The notes: generated by a model not told the origin, from the letters alone. A DNA stretch of 64,000 nucleotides from Gymnothorax reevesii (GCA_029721435.1 CM056580.1:77339367-77403366); one strand, 5' to 3'. Shown: positions 1 to 11,775, numbered from the stretch's first letter. Translations and numbers: made by a program.

Positions 1-371
1 CACGATCAGCTCTAAAGACGTTAAATCCACTGATAGCGATGGCATTATCTGTGATCGATTTAGAGAGCCAAGTTTCCAACAAAACTATAATGTCTGCATC
101 AGTGGATTTTGCCCAGATACGTAGGGAATCAATCTTGGGGAGCATACTACGTATATTTAAATGAATAATCCCCAGCCCAGACCTGCTTTTCAAATCAGCT
201 AATGTCTTAATGTTTCCGATCTTAGAACCAACGTCAGCTGGGCCAAGATTTGGCTGCACATCACCACAAACTATTAACAGCACAATAACCATGAATCTCC
301 GTGTAAAGGCCAGTATCAGACACACTTCAGTTACAAAATCATTAGTTCTTAAGTCTGCCACAGTGCATCTG
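1..371 (-). pseudogene. LINE endonuclease N-terminal fragment
   Basis: Read on the minus strand, this stretch encodes the start of a non-LTR retrotransposon ORF2. It has a hydrophobic run, then CGDVQPNLGP (a variant of the PNPGP-type motif common before the endonuclease), then GLGIIHLNIRSMLPKIDSL and IVLLETWLS, which match the first strands of an APE-type endonuclease. The frame stays open from about 371 to base 1, so the gene continues past the window edge and its reverse transcriptase is not visible here. The clade is not resolved; jockey/L2/I-like groups fit. A LINE reverse transcriptase fragment on the same strand at 26013-27090 could belong to the same family but does not overlap this part. 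The domain call is confident; intactness cannot be judged. Confidence 0.8.
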
Positions 372-1899
372 CACTATGTACTCTGTAAACATAGGCAAGA
401 GTTGCATTTTTTTCCAAATAGAACATCATAGATGCTCAACTAATGCCCTTATAAAAGTCTGGTTCAAACTGTTGGTTGGACTTTTAAATTACTAGAATAC
501 ATGGGCCTGGATTAGACTTATGGTAAAGAGTGTTTATGTTCAATTTGGGGTGAATTACATTTTTGGGTCAGTTCCAGGTCTGTTTTGCTTATTAATACAA
601 AAGGTTGAGCAAATTTATGTTTAGGTTATTCTGGAATGTCCGCGCAGCTGATGCTTAATAAGCCTTATACTTCCACAACAGTTGGCGCCGATGGACTGTA
701 GATGTCCATCTCTGGCCGATGCAGTTCTGCTTTACTATTGCTGATTGATAGAGCCCTACTGTCTTCAGCTAAATATTTGACTAAGTATAAAAATATACTT
801 TTTGCACAATATATTAGTACTGTTATTTTTTGTCTGCTCTGTGCTGACAAGATTATACATTTTTCTGTGGCCATGAAAATTGTTGTATAAATATGCATTA
901 ATTCAGAATTGTCTAAAAACATGAGAAATGATTGTGCATGCAACCATATTCCGGACTGTCAGGGCAGTTGAATGAGAAATGGATAAGAATGGCAAATTCC
1001 AATTTTGGGGAAAAAAATGTGGCTAGAACTAATTTATGTAGTCTACATATTTCCCCCATTCATTGGAGCAATTATCACTTGCGGTGCAGAAGAAACTGAT
1101 AATCAAGAGAGACTCAGCACACTTGAAGAGGGCAATTTAAAAGGCTAAGTAAACATTCAAATAATAATGCAATTAGCTGACTTTATTGTGGATAAAAAGT
1201 ACTCAAGTATGTTAAACAGTAGCAGGCAGGGATTTACCCTGGATACCTGTGTTTCAGTGATAAACATTAGGTGACTTGTTTCCCCACTGAACCTCATGTA
1301 CATTTGCGAAGATAAATCATCTTTCCAAGTGAAGCAGGGCCTCAAAAATGCATAGCAAAATGTATAATCCTGCCTGCAGGCAAAAAAGTACAAAACTGAT
1401 AAAAAGTACAACCTGAGGCTACTGACTGCAGAGCAGAATATGACAAATATGTTTTTGGAGACATTTTTTTACCCGGTGGTAGACTGGCCAGCTGTAGATA
1501 GCCTATCGAATATCAAAAAGGCAGAAATGCATTGGCTTGACTTGCATTCTGATAGTGCTCACATCTGTTTCTGCTTCCATAAACTGCTGTTTTCTTGTGC
1601 CGCCTGTTGAAACACTGAATTTTATATCAAAGACATGAAATGTAATTTGGATTAGAAGCAATTAAAATTGCAATATAAAATGAATGGTAAGCCTTCCGAT
1701 ATGCTAAAATACTGAGTTGTTTCATTCAAAATAAATATTTACTGTATGTTATATTACCTCTTGCTTTTATGAGGGCCATTTTACTTTTGCGTTTACAGTC
1801 ATTGTCTTATTCATTGATACATTCTCATGCCTATACTCCACACTTGAACATGTTAGCAGAAAAAATATACCACCAGCAATGTAACCAGAAATATTAGTA
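372..1899. other. AT-rich intergenic DNA, nothing recognised
   Basis: No open frame with recognisable protein similarity, inverted repeat or tandem array was found. Short open frames here look like chance. Confidence 0.5.
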
Positions 1900-1901
1900 T
1901 A

Positions 1902-2108
1902 CAGTGCTGTGAAAAAGTATTTGCCCCTTCCTGATTTATTCTTTTTTTTGCATATTTGTCACGCTTAAATGTTTCAGGTCATCAAACAAATTTTAATATT
2001 AGAAAAAGACAAACCATGTAAATACAAAATACAGTTTTTAAATGTGAGTTCATTTATTAAGGGTAAAAATCTATCCAAACCTACCTGGCCCTATGTGAAA
2101 AAGCAATT
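1902..2108 (+). repeat. Tc1 left inverted repeat (IR/DR)
   Basis: Left inverted end of the Tc1 element. The outer direct repeat is at about 1905-1927 and the inner one at about 2087-2108. Both share GTGAAAAAG. Confidence 0.85.
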
Positions 2109-2136
2109 TACAATAACTGGCAATCAGTCTTTCACA

Positions 2137-3082
2137 TCACTGTGGAAGAATTTTAGCCCTCTCTTCTTTGCAGAAGTATTTTAATTCAGTCACATTAGAG
2201 GGGTTTTGAGCACGAACGGCCTGTTTAAGGTCATGCCACTGCATCTCAATAGGATTTAAACCCGGACTGCGACAAGGCTACTCCAAAATATTAATCTTTT
2301 TTTGAAGCCATTCAGAGGTGGACTTGCTGGTGTGTTTCAGATCATTGTCCTGCTGCATGACCCAAGTGCGCTTAAACTTGAGATCACAATCTGAGGGTTG
2401 GACATTCTCCTCCAGGATTTTCCGGTAGAGAGCAGAATTCATAGTTCCATCAATTATGACAAGTCGTCCAGGTCCTGAAGCAGCAAAGCAGCCCCAAACC
2501 ATCACACTACCACCACCATGTTTGACTTTTGGTATGATGTTCTTTTTATGAAATGATGTGTGTTTTACACCTGATGTAATGGGACGCAGACCTTCCAAAA
2601 AGTTTAGTGTATGTCTCATCAGTCCACAGAATATTTTCCTAAAAGTCTTGGGGATCATCAAGATGTATTTAGGCAAATGTGAAACGAGCCTTCGTGTTCT
2701 TTTTGGTCAGCAGTGGTTTTCGCCTTGGAACTCTCCCATGGATGCCATTTTTTTGTCCAGTCTCTGTCTTATTGTTGAATCATGAACACTGATTTTAACT
2801 GAGGAAAGTGAGGCCGGCAGTTCTTCAGATGTTGTTTTGGGTTTTTTTGTAACCTCCTGGATGAGTAGTTGATGCGCTCTTGGAGAAAGTTTGGAAAGCC
2901 GGCCGCTTCTGGGAAGGTTCACCACTGTTCCAAGTTTTCTCAATTTCTCTATAATGGCTGTCACCGTGACTCGCCGAAGTCCCAAAGCCTTGGAAAGTGC
3001 TTTGCAACCCTTTCCAGACTGATAGATGTCAATTTTTTTGTTTCTCATCTGTTCTTGAATTTCTTTAGTTCACAGCATGACA
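2137..3082 (-). pseudogene. Tc1 transposase, frameshifted
   Basis: Decayed cut-and-paste transposase of the Tc1 family. The N-terminal part (2707-3048) encodes a paired-like helix-turn-helix DNA-binding region, with SGKGCKALSKALGLRRVTV followed by LPRSGRLSKLSPRA. The catalytic part shows WTDE in a second frame near 2630, then GGGSVMVWGCF and VMQQDND (second acidic residue), and ends with a DLNPIE-like block reduced to SNPIEMQWHDL near 2230. The gene probably began near 3079 but has a TGA two codons after that ATG, and at least one frameshift lies near 2680-2700. It cannot make a full transposase. Family assignment is secure; the exact number of lesions is not. Confidence 0.9.
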
Positions 3083-3247
3083 TGTTGCTTTTTGAGATCT
3101 TTTAGCCGACTTCACTTTGTCAGACAGGTTCTATTGAAGTGATCTCTTAATTTAACAGGTCTGGCAGTAATAAGGCCTGGGTGTGGCTAGTGAAACTGGT
3201 CTCGAAAAATGTGGTAAATCACAGTTAATTCATGATTTAACAAGGGG

Positions 3248-3458
3248 GGGAAATTGCTTTTTCACATAGGGCCAGGTAGGTTTGGATACCTTTATGCCCT
3301 TAATAAATGAAATTATAATTTAAAAACTGCATTTTGTATTTACTCGTGTTGTCTTTTTCTTATATTAAAATTAATTTGATGATCTGAAAAATTTAAGTGT
3401 GAAAAATATGTAAAAAAGTAAGAAATCAGGAAGGGGGCAAAACTTTTTCACAGCACAG
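3248..3458 (-). repeat. Tc1 right inverted repeat (IR/DR)
   Basis: Right inverted end of the same Tc1 element. It is complementary to 1902-2108, with the inner repeat near 3253-3275 and the outer repeat at the 3458 end. Confidence 0.85.
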
Positions 3459-3460
3459 TA

Positions 3461-4712
3461 GTTTTGTTTGAAAAAGGATCTAGCAGGATGGGTGTCAAGT
3501 TGTGCATATTTCCAACTATGACACAAATACTGATTTTTGATTCCTGTCCTTTTCCCACGTGACAGCAAACATGCCGAGCCTCATCTTGGCAATATTCAAC
3601 CTGCCAATAATGGCCAATGTCTTTTAATGCATGCAGTGTCGTGTTCCAAAAGAATGATGCATGGAGAATGGCATCAGAAATTTTTGGGATTCCCAGTGAT
3701 TTTTATTAGTACATTTACATCCTACAGCTGTCCATTATATACCTGACGAGCTTTTGGCTTCATCATGCCCTAAATGCTGGCACATAACTACTGCTTACTG
3801 CTGAGCACACGTTCTTATTCATTGTATTTAATATTAATTAAACTAATATTAAATACAAACAATATCATAATAATAATATTAAAAAATATTATTTGGTTTT
3901 GTGTTGTATCGTGCTAACCCTTTTCTCTCACTGGGGATTAGGAGCTACTTTGCATAAACGTTACCAGGGCAACCACGAGTCGGTCATTTTAGGAACAACT
4001 TCCAGCGACTTCAACGGGCAATAAATCGTTGCGTGTGAATGCGGCTTTTGAAAATGAACACCCAAAAAATCTTTCTGAAATGGAATTATTACGGAGAAGC
4101 AAGTGGTTTTTCTCCTGCCGAGTAAAAGATTCAGTACTTTAATTGCAGATGGTCCCAACAACGTCTGGATTTTGCCGCCCAGCTGAAACCAAAATATTGG
4201 CCACCATCTTTTGTCATTCATCACCTCTGGTGAGGTACTAAAACAATCAAAATTTTGACTCCAAGATCATGGCCACAGCCTTATAAAAATTATATAAATG
4301 GTCTCTTTTAAACACTTGCTTAATAGAGTTAGGCCTATATTCGCCAATTCATTTATCTTTGTTTGTCTTTCGTTGCATCCTTTTAAAAATGATTTTAAAT
4401 GAATTTGTCATGAAATTAATCATAATGAAATCTGCATTTGTCAACATGGAACTGCTGCTTAGTTTCTCTCACTTATTGTTAATTAAAATGCGTCTGGGCT
4501 CATTTTAATTTTCAGTATGAACTAATTATACTGGATTTGAGAATTAATTTGCAAGCAGAGTTATGTGCATGCTTTTATTAGTTCACACAACAACTTGTCA
4601 GTTTATTTTGCTTCATAAACATAATTGAAGATCATCAAAAATAGTCTTGCCCTCGACTTTATGGAACTTAAATTGTCTTGAACTATAAATGCTATACTTC
4701 AGAGAAAAAATT
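3461..4712. other. Intergenic DNA with one AT-rich palindrome
   Basis: No gene or known repeat was recognised. A perfect-looking hairpin lies at 3822-3858: TTGTATTTAATATTA pairs with TAATATTAAATACAA around a short loop. Nothing else stood out. Confidence 0.55.
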
Positions 4713-5626
4713 TTTTGCAAACCCCAATTCCAGTGAAGTTGGGACGTTGTGTAATATGTGAGTAAAAACAGAATATAATGACTTGCAAATCCTTTTCAAC
4801 CTATATTCAATTGAGTACACTGCAAAGAAAAGATATTTAATGTTCAAACTGATAAACTTTATTATTATTTTTTTTAAATATTCACTTGTTTTGAATTTGA
4901 TGCCTCCAACCAATTCCAAAAAAGCTGGGACAGGGGAAATAAAAGACTGGGAAAGTTGAGGAATGCTCAAAAAACGCCGGTTTGGAAGATTCCACAGGTG
5001 AACAGATTAATTGGAAACAGGTGAGTGTCATGATTAGGAATAATAGGAGGATCCCCTAAAGGCTCAGTCATTCACAAGCAAGGACGCGGCGAGGTTCACC
5101 ACTTTGGGGTCTATTCTCCCATGCGCTTAAGTCGAAAAAAGCGCGTAGCTACGCGCTTTTCAGCCTACGCGTATTCTCCCCTCGACTGAAGTCTGTGCAT
5201 TACGCGCCTTGAAGGCAGTTACGCGCTTGGGGCGGAGTAAGGCCAAAATCGGGGCGTTTCCGGGCATTTCTCATGCAAATAACACTTACGCGTATTCTCC
5301 CCCTGGCTTACGCGCTTTTTCTGTTAAGCGCTTTTGAGGGCTGTATTAAGGTCAAGCGCCAACTTTAGGCGAAATTGAATATTGCGTTTGATGTCGGTTA
5401 TAGGCCGAATTTTAACATTACTTTTATTTTATTTACCATGGTTAAGGTTGAGACATTTAATATTCGATTGTTTTTCCTTATTTTTAAACTACATTTCTCA
5501 AAGCCATGATAATTTATCAAACGAAATCATCACATGATATTACGCATCAGCCTCTTCTCCAATCAGTTAAATTACAAACGCAAAACAATTAATTACTACG
5601 AGTATACATAAGACCATCATTCTACC

Positions 5627-6000
5627 ATGCCCTCAAAATATAAAGCCAAAATGGCAGTCCTGCATTTGCTTGCACTCTTGCGTGATTGGGAAAGAGTAAG
5701 AGGAGCGCGCCGAGCTCGAAGACGAACACGCAAATATTGGCTTTGTTTGGACATCCTGGGACAAAAAAACATCGAGTGCATCCAGCGCTTTCGCCTGGAC
5801 CGTGTATGAGGCAATCATCTATCTTTCCCGACTTCTGGATGAACAGCTATCCAGCCGCAGCAATTATCCACAAAACATACCCGTGGTCATCAACGTCAGA
5901 ACTGCGCTGTCACTCCTGGCATCTGGGTCGTTCCAGAGAGTGGTTGGTGATGTCATTCACATCACAGGCGTCTGTGTCAAGGTGTCTGACACAGTTCGTT
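5627..6000 (+). pseudogene. Harbinger transposase N-terminal remnant
   Basis: This is the start of a HARBI1-like transposase. The segment begins MPSKYKAKMAVLHLLALL, has a basic ARRRTRKYW block, then changes frame near 5770. It continues as the conserved helical region NVRTALSLLASGSFQRVVGD (about 5902-5961), a hallmark block before the DDE core. The similarity ends near 6000, where Myb-derived sequence in the opposite orientation begins, so all catalytic residues are deleted. At least one frameshift is present. In intact relatives this region precedes a catalytic DDE domain and acts in the nucleus with the Myb-like partner. Confidence 0.8.
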
Positions 6001-6015
6001 GGCGCTTCAAGTTCT

Positions 6016-6290
6016 TCTCCATGCACTTCCACTGCGGAAAGAGTGGATGCCATGCCCTCCTCCTGTGCAGTGAAATGCACAGGGGATGATGGTTGCCCAC
6101 CACCTGTTGCGTGTACACTTCTCCGGTGTGCAGAGAACCGGGCTTTTACAGCGCCCCGCAGGTCTCTCCATTTATGCTTTAAATCGGGGATACTGCGTTT
6201 ACATCTCCCCACCGAAGCCACATCCAGAACGATTCGCAGCTTAATTCCTCGGATCAGCCTTCATTGCTTGCTTGCCATACAACACCAACA
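6016..6290 (-). pseudogene. Harbinger Myb/SANT-like protein fragment
   Basis: The minus strand encodes DLKHKWRDLRGAVKARFSAH followed by RRSVHATGGG. This is the third-helix and linker region of the Myb/SANT-like DNA-binding proteins that accompany Harbinger transposases and recognise the element ends. The upstream part of the domain is degenerate or out of frame. At its low-coordinate end the frame runs into antisense sequence of the transposase remnant, marking the deletion junction. Known family role: DNA binding and nuclear import of the transposase. The fragment is too short to be functional. Confidence 0.7.
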
Positions 6291-7103
6291 TCTGTGAAAT
6301 TTAGTTTTTGGCTTTGGCTCGACGTCGCCATCATTGTCTTCCATGTTCTATTAACAAATGCGACGGCCCTGTATGTTCGTGATAATCTAAAAAGTTGTGA
6401 TATTCTCACGAGTGAGGGGATTGATTTTCTCATTGAGGATATCTGTATTAACTAACTCGAGTCCCAGTAATTTTTTACCATTGGTTATACTGTGTATTTT
6501 AATGTTTGAATAAAGATATTATTTAATAGGCTACTCTAGATTGAGCCCTACCCTGGCAAATACTAAAGCACTATCCATTTGTTAATCAATTTTAGCCTTT
6601 AAAGAATAGCTGATATGGGAAGAATCATTATCAGTAAATGGGATAATTGATTATAATAAAGTATTAGGCACAAGTTCAAGTGAATGTGTCGCTCAAATCA
6701 AATAGGGTGATAGGCTATGGATATGGAATTCCGTCATTACTGAGGCGGTTTCGTGGCGGGGAGATGACCGCGTGCGGGGTAAGAATCCTTGTTAAAGCGT
6801 TTCCATGTCCTTTAGTTGCAAACTTGACATCAGAGTAGTTTTCAAGTGCGCAATTTCTAAATGAGATCATATAAACTGTCTTTGATTGTCTTTGTGTGAC
6901 TAGAATGTTCCCTTTGTCTTCTTCCCTGTCTTCCACGGAACAAACAGGCTGGTGTAGGAGGGGCACATTTTCAGTGATCTGATTGCGCTGATTGAGAAGC
7001 GCTAAATTCTTTATTTATTATTTCATTTTCGTGGCTATTTGTTTGTATGCATAGCTTTAATGCCATGGTGACTAGAGTAAGAAATAAGTGTTTGTCACGA
7101 ACA

Positions 7104-7192
7104 TATCCCCCGCCGCCGCAATTTTATGCGTCCGTATGGACGGAGCCCAATGATATATCCCCCGCTTCGCGCTAATCGCGCGGCGGGGGATA
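7104..7192. repeat. GC-rich hairpin inside Harbinger element
   Basis: TATCCCCCGCCGCCGC at 7104-7119 pairs with GCGCGGCGGGGGATA at 7178-7192, and further short palindromes lie between them (GCGTCCGTATGGACG). It is sharply GC-rich in an AT-rich setting, suggesting a short insertion or a structured element end. Confidence 0.7.
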
Positions 7193-7752
7193 AATAAAGA
7201 GATGTCTGAATGACGTCTTGTAATTGGGACGGCCTACTATTACAGCGGCATATAAAACCTCGTATCTTCACAATGACAAACTTCACAGGAAAATAAAGAA
7301 TAATTATAAAATGAAATAATAATAATAATAATAATTGTAATAATATAAATGGATAAATATAGTTTAAAATAAAAATGTTCAATTTTCATGTAAGAATAGT
7401 GGACATACGAGTTTTCGTTTCTTATCAGTTTGGAGATACGAGGTTTTATCAGCAGGCCGACGATATTCAAATTTAAAGTCTGGTTTGCGTTTTCCATGGA
7501 CCACAAATGCGTTTTCATGGTTAATCAGAAAATCCCTTTTCCATATTTTCCTGATAGCCATAATCAATGAGCTTTGTACAGAGTCTGCCTCTCTTTTGGA
7601 TCAGTCACACCTCTTTCATAAGGCCGCCTACATTCTGAAGTTAAGCGCTGTGGGCGTGATCGAAGCGAGTAGGGGAGAATACGCGTAACTCAAAAGCGCT
7701 GAACTCGAAGCGCGTAAAAAAAGACTTACGCGCTAATGGGAGAATAGACCCC

Positions 7753-8241
7753 TTTATGAACAACTGCGTGAGCAAATAGTCCAACAGTTTAGAACAACAC
7801 GTGCAATTTGCAACAAATTTATGGATTTCATCATCTACAGTCCATAATATCATCAAAAAATTCAGAGAACCCGGACAAATCTCTGCACGTTAGAGGCAAG
7901 GCCGAAAACCAACATTGAATGCCCGTGACCTTCGGTCCCCTCAGGCGGCAATGCATTAAAAACTGACATCAACTGTGAAAGATATTACCATGTGGGCTCA
8001 GAAACACTTCAGAAGTCCACTGTCAGTCAGCACAGTTTGTCGCTACATAATAGTGCAAGTTAAAACTCTACCATGCAAAGTGAAAGCCGCATCTCAATAA
8101 CACCCAGAAACGCTGCTAGCTTCTCTGGGCCCAAGCTCATCTGAGATGGAGGGACGAAAAGTGTGCTGTGGTCTGACATGTCCACATTTCAAATTGTTTT
8201 TGGAAATCATGGATGTCGTGTCCTCCGGAGGAAAAGAATCT
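7753..8241 (+). pseudogene. Tc1-like transposase remnant
   Basis: This is the second part of the split Tc1-like gene; the first codons lie just before 5105. The DNA aligns with the transposase region of the element at 15879-17480, including the stretch for the helix-turn-helix (TGGATTTCATCATCTACAGT) and the stretch for the first catalytic aspartate (GTGGTCTGACATGTCCACAT, where the Asp codon context is already altered). Stops and indels are frequent. The reading ends near 8241 at a deletion that removes the second half of the catalytic domain. Confidence 0.75.
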
Positions 8242-8485
8242 TTGTAGTGTTCTCAATTGAATATAGATCCAAAAGGATTTGCCAGTCATTGTATTCTGAT
8301 TTTATTCATGTTTTACACAACGTCCAAATTTCATCGAAATTGCGATTTGTACATACATTTTCACCTCACAAAAGAAATAAACAACACACCATGCTGAAAT
8401 TATGATGCAAGTATTGTTTTCGAAAATTAATCATTTACTTGTTGTAATTGTCACTTGTAGAGAGAAGGCTGTAACATTTTGTGTA

Positions 8486-8700
8486 CTGTGCTGTCCTGTA
8501 ACACTGACCGCTGCAATTACTGTCCTGCTCCACTAGGAGACTGGTCCGGACCACTGGTCCTTGGAGCACAGACCACTGCAGTAACTGTCCTGCTCCACTA
8601 GGGGACTGGTCCGGACCACTGGTCTTTGGAGCACAGACCAATGCAGTAACTGTCCTGCTCCACTAGGGGACTGGTCCGGACCACTGGTCCGCAGTGTCTC
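8486..8700 (+). repeat. 65-bp tandem array, left arm
   Basis: Three units, with TGTCCTGCTCCACTAGGGGA or a near match at 8521, 8586 and 8651 (65-bp spacing). Each unit holds the near-palindrome CTGGTCCGGACCACTGGTCC. Confidence 0.9.
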
Positions 8701-8999
8701 GAGACAGTGAAATTTGCAGTCTTTGCTGGCCTCCCACCGAGTTAAGGTCTCGGAACCACTGACTGAGCAGTCCATTCTCGAAATACTGCGATTTGATGGT
8801 AAATGCCTGCCTTAAGCTCAGCATAACTGTTGGCCAAACTATTTATCGAGCCTGCCATTTTCATAAATAAATTGCAATGAATGTGATTGTTCAAAATGTT
8901 TGAAGCCAGTAGTCTAACAATAAGCAGCTTGTCACTTTTTTGTACTGCACTAATCTGGCAAATTAATTCAGCAGCTAGTGACACCTAACAAAACTCGAT

Positions 9000-9480
9000 G
9001 GATATGCCGATATTGCCTCATCTTATTCTCGAAAATATGAATGCTGTGAACAGATTATCTTTATTCAGCCTAGCTGGAGAACATTAAAAATGATCGGCAG
9101 GTTTGGAAAGTAATGTTAATTAATTGCAGCCTGTTCATACATTGCTGTCGGATGTTAATGTCGGTTGATTATTGTGCTTTCTTTCTCTACCATAAAAACA
9201 TAATTTCAAATAGAAGGCTATACTCAGGCTGAGGGGTGGGATACAGCCTTATCTTTTTATAGCCTACTGGAAATGGAGCTTCTATTACAGCTCTGTGTAA
9301 TTCATTTGAAAATGCGGTGGCCCCTTTCCGAAAAGTAATTTGGCTTTTCAGAAAACATGAGAAATGACTTAATGGTCTTACCATTCAATCCCCCCGAAAA
9401 ACGAGTAATCTTTTAACATAGCGTAATTGCGTAAAACGATTTACCGCAACTGGTAGTAGGCTACAGTAATACATCGACCA
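9000..9480 (+). repeat. Internal duplication, copy 1
   Basis: Shares many blocks, in order, with 11330-11775: ATTGTGCTTTCTTTCT, AAATAGAAGG, ATTCATTTGAAAATGCGGTGG and ACCATTCAATCC (or close variants). The GAAAATGCGGTGGCC motif also occurs near 11160 on plus and near 9577-9597 on minus. Confidence 0.75.
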
Positions 9481-9689
9481 AGATTAGCCATGAATGACTC
9501 GGGTCAGTGATTATAGTGTGAGTGTTTTTAGACTATCACCGAGCTTTGTTTTCATGTATTTTCCCCTTCTCTTCGGAAACGGCCACCGCATTTTCAAATT
9601 AGGCTTATGCCGTCGGAGGCTGGGGGTATATCCCCGAACGCCCCCAATCCTCCAATTCCCCAATCCTTGAATAGACCTTGAATAGACTT

Positions 9690-10060
9690 GCATTTGAACT
9701 AAATTTCAGGTCAATCGAACAAATGGTTCTGAATATATGGCCAAAATGGTAATTTTCCATCACAAAGCGCCACCTGGTGGCAAAATATTGAACCATACAG
9801 GTATAATGTCATCATGTGACACGTTGTGAGGTCATGACCTTGCAGTTGCGCATAGTTTCATGTCAATTGGAGAAATAGTTCTAAAGATATAGCAAAAATG
9901 GTGAATTTTATGTGACAAAGCTCCACCTTGTGTCAAAATTTTGAACCAAACAGGTATAATGTCATCATGGAACACATCCTCACCTCATGAACTTTCATTT
10001 GCACTTAATTTCAGGTCAATCGGACAAATATTTCCAGAGATATGATAAAAAAAAGTGATT
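9690..10060 (+). repeat. About 150-bp tandem repeat with CACCTGGTGG core
   Basis: About two and a half degenerate copies. Each has AGGTCAATCGAACAAAT-like sequence, a gap, then CCACCTGGTGG-like sequence and AACCAAACAGGTATAATGTC. The same style of sequence is seen in several other dispersed repeats of this window (27.2-30.5 kb, 44.1-44.5 kb). Confidence 0.65.
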
Positions 10061-10630
10061 TTTTTTCCAGTTTTGGGCCCCTGGTGGCCAATCTAGGAAT
10101 TGTAAATTGTCCAAATCAGTTCTTCCTCTTGATGATACTTACTTTATATGCAAAACTTGGAATTTATAATTGAAATATTACTGCAGTTATCGCGTTAACA
10201 TATAAATCAGTTTTTGGCCCCTGGTGGCCAATCTAGAGATTTTAAATTGTCCAAAATCGAATCAGTTCTTCCTCTTTATAAATTCACTTATGTGCAAAAC
10301 TTGAAATATTACTGAAGTTATCACGGAACAGTGATTTTTTTCCGTTTTTGGCCCCTGGTGGCCAATATAGAAATTGTAAATTGTCCAAAATCGAATCAGT
10401 TCTTCCTCTTTAGGATACTTACTTATATGCAAAACTTGGAATTTCTAATAGTAATATTACTGCATTTATCTCGTTAACACCTAATTCGGTTTTTGGCCCC
10501 TGGTGGCCATTCTAGACATCGTAAATTGTATAAAATCGAATCAGTTCTTCCTCTCCATGATACTTACTTATGTGCAAAATTTCAAATTTGTAATTGAAAT
10601 ATTACTGAAGTTATCGCGTTAACACGTAGT
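10060..10630 (+). repeat. About 145-bp tandem repeat, four copies
   Basis: TTTGGCCCCTGGTGGCCA (first copy TTTGGGCCCCTGGTGGCCA) recurs at about 10073, 10213, 10347 and 10491. Each is followed by AATCGAATCAGTTCTTCCTC or a shorter form, then by a TTATCGCGTTAAC-like end. A GC-rich GCGGCGGTCGGGCC tail closes the array. Confidence 0.85.
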
Positions 10631-11329
10631 GCGGCGGCGGTCGGGCCAAAATCATATTAAGATATAATGAATGAGGCTTAAACAGTTTTATAATTAAAAG
10701 TCAATTTTAACTGTAGGCTATACAATCAGTAGACTTTAATACATTTCTTGCTTCTGACAGAATATAGTCTCAGCCTCCTGCAATATAACATGTTTCTTTG
10801 CTGCAAAAAGAAGCGCCTCTACTGAGGGAAGATAAGCTGTGTGATTAGAATTCATTAATGTTAGACCTACTGGTCATAACTTGCCGACTATTTTTATAAA
10901 TATGCTACATAAATAAGTCTATTCGGAGCATTATGATTTTAGTCCATAAGCTTGCACAATTTGAACATTTATTTCATAATCATCTGGCTTAACTAAGTCA
11001 TTCTCGTAAGTAGGTTACGTTAATGAATTCTAATAACTCTTTTCAGTCGGTGTTTATTTCAGTAGATCGTGGAGCTTCTAATCAGCATTTTACTGTGGGA
11101 GAAGTGATAATGATTTTACATTAAAATTGAGCTTTTATTACAACCTTGTGTTCGTTAATTCATTTGAAAATGTGGTGGCCGTTTCCGGGAGGAAAATAAT
11201 AAATAAATAAATAATCAAATAAATAAATGAATAAAAAAGAAGTTGTCCGCTTGTGTATTATTTAAACTTTGCTGTAACAACAGTCACTATAAACACTGAC
11301 CCGAGTTAATCAACTTGCCAGAGACACCA

Positions 11330-11775
11330 AAAAAAACTCAATGAATATAGAGTTAAAAAATAACCAATATTGCCTGAGTATATTGTCGAAAATATTAATG
11401 CTCTGAACATCTAGTTCTATCTAGTCTAGCTTGAGAACGATAAAAATTATTGGCAGGTTTGGAAAGTTGTGTCAATAAATTGCAGCCAGTTCACACAATG
11501 CTTTCTGCTGTTAATCTCGGTTAATTATTGTGCTTTCTTTCTGCACCATAAAAGCTATGTTTTAAATAGAAGGTTATAGCTATAAGCTACTTCGGCAGAG
11601 GGGTATGATACAGCCTATGATGTAATACGCTCTGAATAATTCATATGAAAATGTGGTGGCCATTTCTGACAAGTAAATTGGCTTCACAGAAAACACTAGA
11701 AAATGACCTCATGGTTTTACCATTCAATCCTTCCGAGCAAAAGATAAAAGTGTTTAGTCTGTCAAGGGGGGTAAA
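11330..11775 (+). repeat. Internal duplication, copy 2
   Basis: Diverged direct repeat of 9000-9480 with the same order of blocks. Confidence 0.7.

Larger units (their letters stand above)
1902..3458 (-). mobile_element. Tc1-like transposon with IR/DR ends
   Basis: The left end CAGTGCTGTGAAAAAGTATT is mirrored near 3437-3458, and TA dinucleotides flank both sides (1900-1901 and 3459-3460), as expected for Tc1/mariner insertion. The inverted ends are about 210 bp (1902-2108 and 3248-3458). Each carries an outer GTGAAAAAGTATTTGCCCC-type repeat and an inner CCCTATGTGAAAAAGCAATT-type repeat. This is the IR/DR arrangement of Tc1 elements in the Sleeping Beauty group, where transposase binds both repeats. 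At 1557 bp the element is full length, but its transposase gene is broken. A separate end of a similar element lies at 33400-33513. Confidence 0.93.
5106..7752. mobile_element. PIF/Harbinger derivative, TSD TTT
   Basis: The ends are inverted: GGGGTCTATTCTCCCAT at 5106 is mirrored at 7752. A 3-bp TTT flanks both sides (5103-5105 and 7753-7755), matching the 3-bp target duplication of PIF/Harbinger. The uninterrupted relative at 15879-17480 supports this target site. Subterminal sequence repeats TTACGCGTATTCTCCCC and GCGC-rich words on both sides. Inside are remnants of both Harbinger genes: a transposase N-terminus (plus strand) and a Myb/SANT-like DNA-binding protein (minus strand), brought together by an internal deletion. 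The DDE catalytic part is missing, so the element is non-autonomous. Confidence 0.85.
4713..8357 (+). mobile_element. Tc1-like element split by a Harbinger insertion
   Basis: 4713-5105 and 7753-8357 together form a Tc1-like element related to the one at 15879-17480. Both share the end region CCAGTGAAGTTGGGACGTTG (one base different in the other copy), the block GATTTGCAAATCCTTTTC seen there, and transposase-derived sequence. The 2647-bp Harbinger derivative at 5106-7752 interrupts it; removing that insert restores alignment with the other copy. The copy also lost the middle to C-terminal half of its transposase and runs straight into its right inverted end near 8250. The left boundary is approximate because no clean TA was found. 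Confidence 0.85.

Noticed and set aside
8486..8700. CRISPR-like array
   Set aside because: Units are directly adjacent with no unique spacers, in a eukaryotic fold-back element.
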